DNA of 64,000 bases from Peribacillus sp. ACCC06369 (GTDB lineage: Bacteria; Bacillota; Bacilli; Bacillales; DSM-1321), in contig NZ_JAUCEN010000002.1 of the NCBI RefSeq assembly GCF_030348945.1, positions 3,410,001 to 3,474,000 of the forward strand, given 5' to 3'. The position numbers and the translations under genes were made by a program. Each line of letters begins with the position of its first letter. Positions within the stretch are counted from its first letter, which is position 1. The notes under the pieces are model-generated. The model saw only the letters and a list, made by a program, of their open reading frames with translations, did not search any database and had not been told where the DNA came from. Below are positions 43,775-53,557 of the stretch, piece by piece.

Positions 43775-45049
43775 CTATTCTTTGTCAAAAGAATCATCAT
43801 GCCTTCTGGATTGCTCAAAGAAATCTTTGCTGAAGCTAGTGTCTATTCCAATCGAACGGTTCTTCAAGGGTAATCCCTTTTTAATAATATTTTCTCCGTA
43901 CTTATTTTGCAAGTGTTCCATCGCTTCATACAGAGGTTCTTTTTCTGCATCCTCTTTAAAGGAGAAAATATCCAGTTGCTTGAAGGCCGACTCTTTTTCG
44001 ATGACATCATAGGCAGTGACACCAAGAAGCCTGATTCCTTCCCCATTCCAATTTTTCATAAATAGTTCGGTAGCTACATCCAAAATATCCTTTTTTTCAA
44101 AAACTGGATTAGGAACCGTTCTGCTTCTCGTTATAGTGCGTCGGTCTTTATAACGGATCGTCACACCAATTTTTTGACCAAGCAGGCGTTTATTTTTTAA
44201 ACGGACGGCTACCTTACCGGAAAGCTTTTCCAATACACCGATCAGTTCTTTTTGATTGGTGGTGTCATGTGGAAGAGTTGTCGAGTTCCCAATGCTTTTA
44301 TGATCAAAAATCGCTTCGGGATCGACAACCCTCGGATCGTTTCCATTAGCCCTATCTTTCAAACGGATGCCATTGATCCCAAGAAGCTGTTTCAGTTGAT
44401 GATCATTGGCGTGTGCAAGGTCCCCGATCGTCATTATGCCAATAGTATGAAGCTTTTCCGAGGTCTTATCCCCGATGCCATGCATTTCGCCGACTTGTAA
44501 AGGCCAGAGCTTTTCCGGAATATCCCTTTTCCTAAATACGGTGATTCCCATAGGCTTCTTCATATCTGAGGCAGTTTTGGCCAAAAATTTATTAGGGGCA
44601 ATCCCGATGCTGCAAGGGAGATCCATCGTATTATAAATTCTTTCCTGAATGCTCTTGGCTATATCTAAAGGTGAACCCAATTCGGCGCATTCACTAATAT
44701 CCAGATATCCCTCATCTATCGAAACCGGTTCAACCATCTCTGTATATTGCCTTAATACATCGAAAATAGCCAGTGATGCCTTTCGATAACGCTCGAAATT
44801 CGGTTTCTGGATGACTAATTGAGGACATAGTTTTTTCGCCTGCCAAATCGGCATGGTCGTTTTAACCCCGAACTTCCTTGCTTCATAACTGCAAGTGACG
44901 ATTATGCCTCTTCTCTCTTCAACATTGCCTGCTATGGCAAGCGGTTTGCCTTTCAATGAAACATCATATGACATTTCCACTGAAGCATAGAAACTATTCA
45001 TGTCTACATGGAGAATGACCCTGCCATTTTTGGGATACATGTCCTTCAT
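43775..45049 (-). CDS. dinB: DNA polymerase IV
   Basis: A Y-family translesion polymerase of the DinB branch (YqjH in B. subtilis). The product is 424 residues. The catalytic core has [18 protein letters not shown] (first Asp), [38 protein letters not shown] (Asp-Glu pair) and [17 protein letters not shown]. The little finger and a C-terminal beta-clamp motif, QLDIFSF (about residue 362), follow. No LexA box is visible upstream, unlike uvrX. Separated from gndA by about 40 bp. Confidence 0.95.
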   Translation of the reverse strand: MKDMYPKNGRVILHVDMNSFYASVEMSYDVSLKGKPLAIAGNVEERRGIIVTCSYEARKFGVKTTMPIWQAKKLCPQLVIQKPNFERYRKASLAIFDVLRQYTEMVEPVSIDEGYLDISECAELGSPLDIAKSIQERIYNTMDLPCSIGIAPNKFLAKTASDMKKPMGITVFRKRDIPEKLWPLQVGEMHGIGDKTSEKLHTIGIMTIGDLAHANDHQLKQLLGINGIRLKDRANGNDPRVVDPEAIFDHKSIGNSTTLPHDTTNQKELIGVLEKLSGKVAVRLKNKRLLGQKIGVTIRYKDRRTITRSRTVPNPVFEKKDILDVATELFMKNWNGEGIRLLGVTAYDVIEKESAFKQLDIFSFKEDAEKEPLYEAMEHLQNKYGENIIKKGLPLKNRSIGIDTSFSKDFFEQSRRHDDSFDKE

Positions 45050-45189
45050 GTTTGACCGTCACATCCTTGTAAAAATAAAAAACACCGGATAATAGGGTCA
45101 ATAAAAAAAACCATTCCTTTTAAGATACCCCTATTTATCTTTGGTAATCACTGTAAAAGTGCTCCACTCCAAGAAAAACAGCCATCATG

Positions 45190-45614
45190 TCATTGATGAC
45201 TGTACATATATTCCTGCAATACCTGAACTCCTTCAAAAGATGATACGAGTTTTTGCGGATCAATGATCGTAATCAAACGGCTACCCACATTGGCAACACC
45301 CTGCATATATTCAGTTTTTAGATTGCCTAATTAGCCTATCCGTTCAAAGGGTATATCCTTTAAATCAAGTATTTCACGGTCTGCCTGGACAATGGAGGGG
45401 ATTCCACCTTTAATGTAATCCACCTCTGTTCATCTACCGATAGCTGATTTACCTGGATATAATACCTCATTCATATCATCAGTGGTTACAATTCATTCCT
45501 GACTTTGTCATGCCAGCAACAAATCCTGGAAAGTGGGAATCAAAGTAATGCATCATTTTTCTCGTCGGTAACCTGCTTCGATATATCCAGGAAATTCTTC
45601 CCCACTCCTGTCAT
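45190..45614 (-). pseudogene. Decayed chemotaxis-type gene with CheW-like fragment
   Basis: No intact frame, but the minus strand keeps coding character. Near 45192-45429 it reads EVDYIKGGIPSIVQADREIL and, after an in-frame stop at 45331-45333, EYMQGVANVGSRLITIIDPQKL. The last stretch has the shape of a CheW/CheV domain end (YIxGVxxVxxRLIxxIDxxKL). A second in-frame stop is at 45430-45432, and further pieces (VGKNFLDISKQVTDEKNDAL, HFPGFVAGMTKSG) lie upstream in other frames. A terminator-like stem, ACAGTCATCA/ATGATGGCTGT with TTTT, follows. The family assignment is by eye. Confidence 0.6.
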
Positions 45615-45626
45615 TTTCCGGGTTGA

Positions 45627-46748
45627 TTATTCCCCGGATACTTCTTTGATGATACTGACAACCATCTCAGCAAGCTTCGTTAATTCCTCAACTGGAATTC
45701 TTTCATTCGTAGTATGGATATCTTCATAGCCCACTGCGAGATTGACAGTAGGAATCCCAAAGCCTGCAATGACATTTGCATCGCTTCCGCCGCCGCTTTT
45801 AACCAACTCGCATGGACGGCCGATTTTCTCTGCTGCCTTTCTTGCGATTTCGACTACATGGTCACCAGCCCCATATTTAAAACCAGGATACATGACGTTA
45901 ACTTCAACTTCGGCACGCCCGCCCATTTCAATAGCGGCAGTCTCGAATGCCTCTTTCATTCTCGCTACCTGTTTTTCCATTTTTTCAGGAATCAAGGATC
46001 TTGCTTCTGCAAGGATTTCAACATGGTCACAAACAATATTGGTTTGCTGTCCACCCTGGAAACGTCCGATGTTGGCTGTCGTTTCCTCATCGATTCGGCC
46101 TAATGGCATTCTAGAGATTGCTTTTGCAGCGATCGTAATAGCCGAAACTCCTTTTTCTGGAGCGACACCAGCGTGAGCGGTCTTGCCTAAAATTGTCGCA
46201 GACACTTTCGCCTGAGTAGGTGCAGCAACGACGATATTACCCACTTTTCCATCACTATCAAGTGCAAAACCGAATTTAGCCGTTACAAGGGAGCGATCCA
46301 ATGCCTTTGCTCCAACCAAGCCAGATTCTTCACCGACTGTTATGATGAACTCGATTGTTCCATGCTCGATATTCTGTTCTTTCAACACTTTAAGCGTTTC
46401 TAACATGACCGCTAATCCAGCTTTGTCATCAGCCCCTAAAATGGTCGTTCCGTCTGACACTATGTATCCATCTTTGATGGAAGGCTTGATTCCGTTCCCA
46501 GGAACAACCGTGTCCATATGGGAGGTGAAATAAATGGTATCTACGCCTTCTTTCATTCCTTTTAAAGTACATACTAAATTGCCTGCACCATGACCGGTAA
46601 CTGCTGTTGTATCATCTTCAAAAACCTCTACACCCAGTGCCCCGAATTTTTCTTTCAGCACTTTGGCGATGGCTGCTTCATTTTTCGTTTCGGAATCAAT
46701 TTGCACCAATTCCATGAATTCACTAACTAAACGTTCTTCATTAATCAT
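45627..46748 (-). CDS. yqjE: M20-family metallopeptidase (PepT-like, YqjE)
   Basis: The product is 373 residues, a zinc-dependent aminopeptidase or deacylase of the M20 group. Metal ligands: FTSHMDTVVPG (His-Asp), ILGADDKAGLAVM (bridging Asp), ITVGEESGLVGAKALD (catalytic Glu pair) and FALDSDG. A dimerisation domain covers about residues 178-290, and GYEDIHTTNERIPV near the C-terminus supplies the last His. PepT-like by sequence order; the peptide specificity cannot be read. A ribosome site precedes the ATG. Confidence 0.92.
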   Translation of the reverse strand: MINEERLVSEFMELVQIDSETKNEAAIAKVLKEKFGALGVEVFEDDTTAVTGHGAGNLVCTLKGMKEGVDTIYFTSHMDTVVPGNGIKPSIKDGYIVSDGTTILGADDKAGLAVMLETLKVLKEQNIEHGTIEFIITVGEESGLVGAKALDRSLVTAKFGFALDSDGKVGNIVVAAPTQAKVSATILGKTAHAGVAPEKGVSAITIAAKAISRMPLGRIDEETTANIGRFQGGQQTNIVCDHVEILAEARSLIPEKMEKQVARMKEAFETAAIEMGGRAEVEVNVMYPGFKYGAGDHVVEIARKAAEKIGRPCELVKSGGGSDANVIAGFGIPTVNLAVGYEDIHTTNERIPVEELTKLAEMVVSIIKEVSGE

Positions 46749-46929
46749 AAAATAAAACCTCCAAAAAAGTTTTCCTCTTTAATTATACTTCTAAAAGCAG
46801 CGCCCCGGCAAATAATGTGAAAATGAAGAACCCCGCTTAATGGTCATTTCCCTCCCAAAAGGTCGTTTTAAACTGGTGAATGATGACTTATAAATGATTT
46901 CCTTTAATCATGATTTCTTCCCAATATGG

Positions 46930-46962
46930 AAAAGAGCCCAAAATAGATTTATTTTAGGCTCC
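46930..46962 (-). terminator. Terminator of the mce-carboxylase operon
   Basis: GAGCCtAAAATA pairs with TATTTTgGGCTC, followed on the minus strand by TTTTCC. It lies just past the carboxylase stop. Confidence 0.75.
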
Positions 46963-46973
46963 TTGCAGTTGGA

Positions 46974-48524
46974 TCACAACGGGATATTGCCGTGTTTTTT
47001 CCATGGACGTTTTTCTTTTTTGTTGCGAAGCATTTCAAGTGATTGAATGATCTTAATCCTTGTTTCACGGGGATCAATTACATCATCTACCATTCCAAGG
47101 CTCGCAGCAACATATGGATTGGCGAATTTCTCTCGGTACTCTTCTATTTTAGCTGCACGGGTCGCATCTGGATCCTCACTATTTTGAATTTCACGGGCAA
47201 AAATGATATTTGCCGCTCCAGCAGAACCCATTACCGCGATTTCGGCATTTGGCCATGCAAACGTTAAATCAGCACCGATGGATTTACTATTAAGGGCCAC
47301 ATAAGCTCCTCCGTATGCTTTACGCAGAATGATCGTCAATTTTGGGACTGTTGCTTCTGAATAAGCGTATAGTAGCTTTGCACCGTGACGGATAATCCCG
47401 CCATGCTCTTGTTTAACGCCCGGAAAGAACCCTGAAACATCTTCAAACGTAATTAACGGAATGTTAAACGAGTCACAAAAACGAATAAAACGGGCAGCCT
47501 TATCAGATGAATCAATATCCAGTCCTCCTGCCAATACTTTTGGCTGGTTGCAGACAAGCCCCACTGATTTCCCTTTGATTCGCGCTAAACCAATCACTAT
47601 GTTCTTCGCAAAGCCCTCTTGCACTTCCATAAAGGAATCTTCATCGACAATTTGCTCCAATACTTTCCGAACATCATATGGACGGATCCCTTCATAAGGG
47701 ACTACATCCGTTAAGTCCGGACGGTAGTCATCGCCTACGTCCGCTTCCAAAACGGGCGGCTTCTCTTCATTGTTTTGTGGAAGATAGCTCAGGAGACGTC
47801 TAACGTCGGCCAATACTTGTTCTTCTGTTGCTCCCTTGAAATGCGCATTACCGCTTATGGTATTATGAACAGTCGCTCCACCCAACCCTTCAGATGAAAT
47901 CTTCTCACCCGTTACCGTTTCAATGACTTTGGGTCCTGTTATGAACATTTGGCTCGTTTTTTCAACCATGAAGACAAAGTCGGTTATGGCTGGGGAATAT
48001 ACGGCCCCGCCAGCACAAGGTCCCATAATAACCGAAATCTGTGGAATGACCCCTGAATAAATGGAATTCCGGTAAAATATTTGGCCATATCCGTCAAGCG
48101 AAACTACGCCTTCTTGAATACGCGCCCCACCAGAATCGTTCAAACCTATGAAAGGGGCTCCATTTTCCGCTGCTAAATCCATAACATTGGCAATTTTCAG
48201 AGCATGCATTTCACCGAGTGCACCGCCAAATACAGTAAAGTCCTGCGAAAACAGGTAAATGTCGCGGCCGTTCACCTTTCCGTAACCGGTGACAACCCCT
48301 TCTCCCGGCCCTTCTTCCTTTTCCATGCCAAAATTGGTATTACGGTGTTTGATAAAAGGATTAAGCTCGATGAAAGTACCTGGATCAACTAAAAGTTCGA
48401 TTCTTTCCCTTGCGGTAAGTTTGCCCTTATCATGCTGCTTGTCGATCCTTTCTTCTCCGCCGCCCATCTCCACTTTTCGGCGTCTATCATATAAGTCATT
48501 GATCGTTTCATATATGTCTGTCAT
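46974..48524 (-). CDS. yqjD: Acyl-CoA carboxylase carboxyltransferase (beta) subunit
   Basis: The product is 516 residues of the PccB/MmdA group, which transfers a carboxyl group to propionyl-CoA or a similar acyl-CoA. Two crotonase-like halves: the first with KLTARERIELLVDPGTFIELN, LNDSGGARIQEGV and GPCAGGAVYSPAITDFV; the second with GLVCNQPKVLAGGLDIDSSDKAARFIRFCD, GFFPGVKQEHGGIIRHGAKLLYAY and RKAYGGAYVALNSK. The biotin carboxylase and carrier subunits are not in the window. The ATG overlaps the epimerase stop (ATGA), with AGGAGGAG upstream. The pairing points to propionyl-CoA. Confidence 0.93.
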   Translation of the reverse strand: MTDIYETINDLYDRRRKVEMGGGEERIDKQHDKGKLTARERIELLVDPGTFIELNPFIKHRNTNFGMEKEEGPGEGVVTGYGKVNGRDIYLFSQDFTVFGGALGEMHALKIANVMDLAAENGAPFIGLNDSGGARIQEGVVSLDGYGQIFYRNSIYSGVIPQISVIMGPCAGGAVYSPAITDFVFMVEKTSQMFITGPKVIETVTGEKISSEGLGGATVHNTISGNAHFKGATEEQVLADVRRLLSYLPQNNEEKPPVLEADVGDDYRPDLTDVVPYEGIRPYDVRKVLEQIVDEDSFMEVQEGFAKNIVIGLARIKGKSVGLVCNQPKVLAGGLDIDSSDKAARFIRFCDSFNIPLITFEDVSGFFPGVKQEHGGIIRHGAKLLYAYSEATVPKLTIILRKAYGGAYVALNSKSIGADLTFAWPNAEIAVMGSAGAANIIFAREIQNSEDPDATRAAKIEEYREKFANPYVAASLGMVDDVIDPRETRIKIIQSLEMLRNKKEKRPWKKHGNIPL

Positions 48525-48946
48525 TCCTGCTCCTCCTTTGATTCGGCTCGTTCACAAAGCTCATATAATACACCCGCGGTAGACTTGGGATGAACGAAAG
48601 CAACATCTGCATGGTGCGCTCCCTTTCTTGATGAATCATCAATCATGCGCAATCCCGATTCTTTAATTTCTTTAATTCGATCTTCGATACGATCGACGCC
48701 AAGCGCCACATGATGAATACCTTCACCGCGTTTTTCAATGAATTTGGCGATTGGACTTGAAGGTGATAACGCTTCCAACAACTCCAAACGGGTATTGCCT
48801 GCCAAAATAAAGGCCACTTTTACGCCTTGGTTCTCCACTATCTCAATTCCTTCAAGTTTCAATTTCAGCGTTTCCGTGTAAAGTGGCAAAGTCTCATCAA
48901 GTGACTTGACGGCGATCCCGATATGATCGATATTTTTTATCATCAT
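48521..48946 (-). CDS. mce: Methylmalonyl-CoA epimerase
   Basis: Interconverts the (R)- and (S)-forms of methylmalonyl-CoA. The product is 141 residues of the VOC fold. Metal ligands are consistent with the family: the first His in IDHIGIAVKSLDE, a Glu/Gln segment GVKVAFILAGNTRLELLEAL, the second His in HHVALGVDRIEDRI and the final Glu in TAGVLYELCER. It overlaps the carboxylase by 4 bp. Together they form the middle of a propionyl-CoA to succinyl-CoA route completed by mutA/mutB. Confidence 0.92.
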   Translation of the reverse strand: MMIKNIDHIGIAVKSLDETLPLYTETLKLKLEGIEIVENQGVKVAFILAGNTRLELLEALSPSSPIAKFIEKRGEGIHHVALGVDRIEDRIKEIKESGLRMIDDSSRKGAHHADVAFVHPKSTAGVLYELCERAESKEEQE

Positions 48947-49113
48947 TCAAACCCCCATGCTATGTATTATTGGATGACTCCATTTAAACACTACTAATCT
49001 TGCATTAAAGTCTTTTAAGATTCGGAATAATATGAACATTATACTTTTACTTGTTTCTACTAAATGTTCAAGTTAAAATGAAATCAATTAAACTGTTTTG
49101 AGGGAGAGAGCAT

Positions 49114-49209
49114 ATGGGAAACAAAAAAATAAGAAAGATCGTCGTGTATTTAATGCTTATCTCAATGTTATTAATGAGCTTATTATCAGGTATCGCATTT
49201 CTTTTGTAA
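49114..49209 (+). CDS. prli42: Stressosome-associated membrane peptide Prli42 (31 aa)
   Basis: A 31-residue peptide with a basic head (MGNKKIRKI) and one helix (VVYLMLISMLLMSLLSGIAFLL). The VYLMLISMLLxxLLSGI pattern matches Prli42, described in Listeria as the membrane anchor of the stressosome and conserved in Firmicutes. GAGGGAGAG lies 6-8 nt before the ATG, and a terminator follows. In Bacillus the role in the sigma-B stress response is less studied. Confidence 0.85.
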   Translation: MGNKKIRKIVVYLMLISMLLMSLLSGIAFLL

Positions 49210-49220
49210 AAGACATCGTA

Positions 49221-49258
49221 ATGGGGAGGGGAGCAAAAAGCTTCCCTCTCCTTATTTT
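49221..49258. terminator. Bidirectional terminator after prli42
   Basis: GGGGAGGGGAGC pairs with GCTTCCCTCTCC around AAAAA, followed by TTATTTT. It is shared with the convergent L,D-transpeptidase gene. Confidence 0.75.
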
Positions 49259-49767
49259 ATCGCCCCGTTTTTCTTTGCCAAAGTTTTGAAATCCTCGTTT
49301 GATATGGTAATCAACACCTTAGTGCCGATAGGGACTTTTTCGTACAAACGCTCTACATCGGATTTATGCATCCGTACACAGCCATTTGAGATGTATTTAC
49401 CTATTGATGATGGCTGATTCGTACCATGAATGCCGTAAATCCTCCCATCGGTATTTCGTGCATCGAATCCAATCCACCGCGACCCCAGAGGGTTTCTGGG
49501 ATCGCCGCCGGGAATATTCTTTTTACGGTAATAGGGGTTGACCGCTTTTACTTTAACCGTGAAAATCCCTTCAGGTGTCAGTTCCTGACTCTTTCCCGTA
49601 CCGACCGACAGTATCTCCTTGACCTCGTTTTCATCAATGAACGCCAATTTATTGTTGGCTTTATTGATGATGATAAAAGGATCGCCAGGCTTAACCGATT
49701 GAGGTTGGGCATGTACCTGAAGCGGCCACAAAGATAGCATAAGCAACAAAGAAAGGATCCATTTCAT
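49252..49767 (-). CDS. Secreted L,D-transpeptidase (YkuD domain)
   Basis: The product is about 171 residues. A signal peptide (MKWILSLLLMLSLWPLQVHA, cleavage near AQP) precedes a YkuD catalytic domain. The signature HGTNQPSSIGKYISNGCVRM, with the nucleophilic Cys, is complete. FIIINKANNKLAFIDENE opens the domain, and PEGIFTVKVKAVNPYYRKK and GSRWIGFDAR are conserved. It should form 3-3 cross-links or modify wall peptides during sporulation or stress. The ATG at 49767 fits AAAGGA spacing; a TTG three codons earlier is the alternative. Confidence 0.92.
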   Translation of the reverse strand: MKWILSLLLMLSLWPLQVHAQPQSVKPGDPFIIINKANNKLAFIDENEVKEILSVGTGKSQELTPEGIFTVKVKAVNPYYRKKNIPGGDPRNPLGSRWIGFDARNTDGRIYGIHGTNQPSSIGKYISNGCVRMHKSDVERLYEKVPIGTKVLITISNEDFKTLAKKNGAIK

Positions 49768-49798
49768 TCGTATCAATTCCTTTACCTTTTTGCTTAGT

Positions 49799-50788
49799 TT
49801 AAGCCAAGTGCCTCTTTTTCATTCGGTTGCTGGTCGGCTTGGGTAACCCCTTGAAGGAATGCTTCAATAATAAATAGCGTTCCATTTCCTTCATGAGCTG
49901 CAGTAATGCGGCCCTGGATACGAACTCTTCCCGTGTCTGCGGCAGTGCCATTCCCCTAAAATGAATCTCCATTTCTTCAAGCTTCTTCAGATAAAGAATG
50001 GCCGTATTTTGTGGATGGACGTTTTCTGCCAGATCTTCTATAAAATCAGCCACTATCCCGCTTTGCTTGACGACCAATGGAATATTCGTGACTAGGGGAA
50101 GAATTCGTTCAATGATTTCAAATTGCTTTTCACGCATTTTGAAATAATGGTAATACAGGTCTTCTTCCCTTAAAAAATGATTTTCCACGTCCCTGAAGGC
50201 AAGGCTTTTGGCTTGATTAAGAAGATTGGCTGTTTCAGTAATTTCCTTACCATCCCATGTGTGATCATTATCCCTTAAATAGCGGACAATCCCCATCAAG
50301 ATCGCACTAAAGTTAGTTTCGATACGTTCCTGATAGGCAAGCAGTTTCTTATCGACACTGGGCATGTACAGATTCATGACAAGCGCCACTCCAACACCAA
50401 CGGCAATTAATATCGTTTCATTGATCAGCAGTGAAAAAGTGATGTCGCCCGACCCATATAGGTGCATGATGATGACGCTACTCGTCACAATCCCCTCATT
50501 AATCTTCAAGGCAACTGTTGTTGGAATGAAAATCAAGAGAATCAATCCTATTATCAGTGGATGGAACGCGATGAACTGAAACATTAGGGATGAATAGGCC
50601 ATTGCGATCAAACAAGCTAAAAACCGGTGCCAGGAGGCATACACCGACTTCTTTTTCGTGACTTGAATGCATAAGATCGTAATGATTCCCGCAGCAGAAA
50701 AATACTCCAGGTTAAGCATTTGTGCAATAATGATTGCCAGGGTAACCCCCAAAGCAGTTTTAATCGTTCTGTATCCGATTTTAAACAT
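49799..50788 (-). CDS. yqjA: Aromatic-acid-exporter-family membrane protein (YqjA-like)
   Basis: The product is 329 residues. The N-terminal half has about six helices (LGVTLAIIIAQMLNLEYFSAAGIITILCIQVTKKKSV; FHPLIIGLILLIFIPTTVAL; LINETILIAVGVGVALVMNLYMP), matching the ArAE_1/DUF939 region. The cytoplasmic C-terminal half is helical (DUF939_C), ending in a basic tail. Function is untested; related proteins export aromatic acids or influence the cell envelope. It is next to the L,D-transpeptidase gene. Confidence 0.87.
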   Translation of the reverse strand: MFKIGYRTIKTALGVTLAIIIAQMLNLEYFSAAGIITILCIQVTKKKSVYASWHRFLACLIAMAYSSLMFQFIAFHPLIIGLILLIFIPTTVALKINEGIVTSSVIIMHLYGSGDITFSLLINETILIAVGVGVALVMNLYMPSVDKKLLAYQERIETNFSAILMGIVRYLRDNDHTWDGKEITETANLLNQAKSLAFRDVENHFLREEDLYYHYFKMREKQFEIIERILPLVTNIPLVVKQSGIVADFIEDLAENVHPQNTAILYLKKLEEMEIHFRGMALPQTREEFVSRAALLQLMKEMERYLLLKHSFKGLPKPTSNRMKKRHLA

Positions 50789-50921
50789 TGTTATGTATCA
50801 CCTGGCTCTTTCGCTCTCTATTATAATACTATCAGGAATTCAGATATTTTCACAGTCCTTTGCGAATGAAATTTCCAATTATTCAAAAGACACACTCAAA
50901 AATACATTATAGGAATAAAAT

Positions 50922-50953
50922 AAAAAAAGGTAACCTAAACGTTACCTTTTTTT
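50922..50953 (-). terminator. Terminator of the art operon
   Basis: AAAAAAAGGTAAC and GTTACCTTTTTTT pair around CTAAAC. Confidence 0.85.
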
Positions 50954-50979
50954 CATAATTATATACTATTTGCTTTAGC

Positions 50980-51702
50980 TTATAAAACTTTTTCCAAGAA
51001 GTCTTTTGCACGCTGGCTTTTCGGATTGGAAAAGAATTCTTCCGGAGCACTTTCCTCAACGAGCAGACCTCCGTCCAGGAATAAGACACGATCGGCCACT
51101 TCTTTGGCAAATCCCATTTCATGCGTTACGATCAGCATGGTCATCCCTGTATGTGCCAGTGACTTCATAACCTCGAGCACTTCTTTTACCATCTCGGGAT
51201 CAAGAGCAGAAGTCGGCTCATCAAAAAGCATTACTTCCGGGTTCATTGCCAATGCCCGTGCAATGGCGACCCTTTGTTTTTGCCCGCCTGACAGACGATT
51301 CGGATAAGCTGATTCTTTGTCGGCCAAACCGACTTTAGTCAATAGCTCACGAGCTTGTTTCACTGCCTCAGCCTTTGATAATTTTTTCACCTTCATAGGT
51401 GCATATGTCAAATTCTCCAGTACGGTTTTATGAGGAAATAAATGAAAATGTTGAAATACCATCCCGACATTTTCACGCACTTTCATGATATTGGTCTTTT
51501 TTTCAGTGATGATTTGATCTTTAAATCTAATTTGACCATCAGTTGGAGTCTCGAGCATATTGATACAGCGCAAGAAAGTTGATTTTCCCGAACCGGATGG
51601 GCCGATGATCGCCAACACTTCACCCTGCCCTATCTCGGTGCTGATTCCTTTTAATACCTCAAGCTTACCATAATTTTTTTTAAGTTCATCAATTTTAATC
51701 AC
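50980..51702 (-). CDS. artM: Arginine-type ABC importer ATPase
   Basis: The product is 240 residues. Walker [20 protein letters not shown] loop [14 protein letters not shown], signature [17 protein letters not shown], Walker [15 protein letters not shown], His loop IVTHEMGF. A polar amino-acid importer of the PAAT family, equivalent to B. subtilis ArtM/ArtR (YqiZ). Overlaps artQ by 8 bp. Energises uptake of arginine or related basic amino acids; the substrate is inferred from synteny. Confidence 0.92.
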   Translation of the reverse strand: MIKIDELKKNYGKLEVLKGISTEIGQGEVLAIIGPSGSGKSTFLRCINMLETPTDGQIRFKDQIITEKKTNIMKVRENVGMVFQHFHLFPHKTVLENLTYAPMKVKKLSKAEAVKQARELLTKVGLADKESAYPNRLSGGQKQRVAIARALAMNPEVMLFDEPTSALDPEMVKEVLEVMKSLAHTGMTMLIVTHEMGFAKEVADRVLFLDGGLLVEESAPEEFFSNPKSQRAKDFLEKVL

Positions 51703-52363
51703 TGCGCCTCATTCTCCTTTCAATCACTTTGCCTAAGATGGTAAGAACCATGACCATCACATAATAAATGAGTCCGGCAAATAAAATCGGCTCGAAGAAT
51801 TTATATGTCTCACCGCCGACAATATAAGAACGACGCATGATATCCCCTAATCCAATGATTGTGACAACCGCTGATTCCTTCGTTAAGGAAATCAATTCGT
51901 TCACAAGGGAGGGCAGGATATTCTTGATGGCCTGCGGAAGGATAATATTGAGCATCATCCCTGAATAGGGAACCCCAAGTGCAAGTGCTGCCTCGCGTTG
52001 CCCTTTATCGACCGCTAAAATCCCCCCCCTGATAATCTCGGAAATGTATGCCGCAGAATTTAACCCGAATGCTAAAAATGCTGCTTGGAATGCTTCGATT
52101 TGAATCCCTAATATTTGTGGTGAACCAAAATAAATAAGCATTAATTGAAGCACTAAAGGGGTACCGCGGAAAATGGATGTATAGAAGTCAGCAATCCAAT
52201 TCAAGGGCTTGATTCTACTGATTTTTAGTATAGATAATAATATTCCCAAAACAAAACCGATTACAGCCGCAACCGCTACAACTTTTAATGTAGTCGGTAT
52301 TCCCTCCAAGATATATGGAAGGGAGGGCATAATCCTATCAAATTCAAGATTCACTCCATTCAT
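51695..52363 (-). CDS. artQ: Arginine-type ABC importer permease
   Basis: The product is 222 residues with five predicted helices. The His/Glu/Gln-type permease signature is [33 protein letters not shown] (EAA loop), and [16 protein letters not shown] is also typical. Equivalent to B. subtilis YqiY. It is preceded by a terminator-like hairpin that separates it from artP, so its expression is probably lower than that of the binding protein. Confidence 0.92.
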   Translation of the reverse strand: MNGVNLEFDRIMPSLPYILEGIPTTLKVVAVAAVIGFVLGILLSILKISRIKPLNWIADFYTSIFRGTPLVLQLMLIYFGSPQILGIQIEAFQAAFLAFGLNSAAYISEIIRGGILAVDKGQREAALALGVPYSGMMLNIILPQAIKNILPSLVNELISLTKESAVVTIIGLGDIMRRSYIVGGETYKFFEPILFAGLIYYVMVMVLTILGKVIERRMRRSD

Positions 52364-52428
52364 CCTCTCTTATGAAGGCCGTTATCCCAGGCCTTCCTCC
52401 TGCTTCATTTTAATAACAATAAAGCGCG

Positions 52429-52473
52429 GAAAAACGTTCAGAAGGCATATTGCATCTCTTCTGAACGTTTTTC
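52429..52473 (-). terminator. Intercistronic terminator between artP and artQ
   Basis: AAAAACGTTCAGAAG and CTTCTGAACGTTTTT form a 15-bp stem. It sits between genes of one operon, so partial termination would raise binding-protein over permease levels. Confidence 0.8.
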
Positions 52474-52484
52474 ATCTCTCTGCA

Positions 52485-53294
52485 TTATTCAGTTTCACTG
52501 CCACCGAACCATTTTAGTATTAATTTTTCCATTTCGCCATTCTCTAACATTTTTTTCAATTCGGTATTGAATTCGTCAGTTAACTTGCTTCCTTTTTGGA
52601 AAGCTATTGCCGAACCGGCATCTTGTTCACCAGACTCGATCACATGGCCCACCAAATCCTTGTTATCTTTCAAATAGCCTTTTGCCACAGTATCTTCCAT
52701 GATCACGGCGTCAAAACGTCCAGTAGACATTTCCTGAACAACTTCGGGAATACGATTCCGTTTTTCAACTTTCATCCCGATATCTTTGGATTTATTCAAG
52801 TCGTTTGCCAATGTCTCCTGAATGGATGCAAGCTGTACGCCTACCGTTTTCCCTTTTAAATCTTCAACAGTTTTGATCTTACTGTCCTCTGTCGTGATGA
52901 TCATGTTCTTAGCTGTATAGTATATATCACTGAAATCAACGGATTGCTCACGTTTTTCTGTCGGAGTCATTCCAGAGATAACGAAATCGACCGATTTATT
53001 TTCCAGAGCCGGCACAAGACTATTAAAGTCAATGTCTTTAACTTCGACCTCATAACCTAATTTTTTACCGATTGCTTTAGCGATATCAATGTCGAATCCT
53101 TTTATTTCATCACTTTTAGATGTTTCAACAAATTCAAATGGCGGATAATCCGCAGATGTTCCCATTACCAGGACCTTTTTGTCTTCGTTGCCAGCTGTGT
53201 TCTTATCTTCTTTCTCTGATGTTCCGCATGCCGCTAAAATACCTACTAATAAAACAGAAGTAAGCAACAATGCTAACTGCTTTTTCAACTTCAT
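52485..53294 (-). CDS. artP: Arginine-type ABC importer solute-binding lipoprotein
   Basis: The product is 269 residues. A lipoprotein signal (LLLTSVLLVGILAACGTSEK, Cys at about residue 23) leads into an SBP_bac_3 domain with TSADYPPFEFVETSKSDEIKGFDIDIAKAIGKKLG, DFVISGMTPTEKREQSVDFSD and KTVGVQLASIQE. Equivalent to B. subtilis ArtP (YqiX) by synteny with artQ and artM. The N-terminal domain binds a polar or basic amino acid. A promoter with a possible arginine box lies upstream. Confidence 0.93.
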   Translation of the reverse strand: MKLKKQLALLLTSVLLVGILAACGTSEKEDKNTAGNEDKKVLVMGTSADYPPFEFVETSKSDEIKGFDIDIAKAIGKKLGYEVEVKDIDFNSLVPALENKSVDFVISGMTPTEKREQSVDFSDIYYTAKNMIITTEDSKIKTVEDLKGKTVGVQLASIQETLANDLNKSKDIGMKVEKRNRIPEVVQEMSTGRFDAVIMEDTVAKGYLKDNKDLVGHVIESGEQDAGSAIAFQKGSKLTDEFNTELKKMLENGEMEKLILKWFGGSETE

Positions 53295-53359
53295 TATTAT
53301 TCCTCCAAAATGATATTTTCAATTCTCTAGTTATTAAGTTTGGTTTTAGTTAATATATC

Positions 53360-53416
53360 AATTAACTAATATTCATACACTATTGTGTATTTTAACACAC
53401 TCTAATAATTATTCAA
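53360..53416 (-). promoter_or_regulatory. Promoter and candidate operators of the art operon
   Basis: On the minus strand -35 TTGAAT (53411-53416) and -10 TAAAAT (53389-53394) are 16 bp apart. The -10 lies inside the imperfect palindrome TGTGTATTTTAACACA (53384-53399, arms TGTGT/ACACA). Just downstream, TATGAATATTAGTTAATT (53360-53377) resembles one half of an ARG box recognised by AhrC, with a weaker second half. These are motif readings only. Confidence 0.5.
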
Positions 53417-53557
53417 TAACGTAAATAATAGATTTATTTTTCAGAATATTTACACAAGTTTCTTTCTGAGTTTCGCACTTTCCTCCATGGGGAATATATC
53501 GGGCATCCTTATCTATCTTCTTTCCTAAATGTTCCTTAATTATGCAAATTCATGAAT

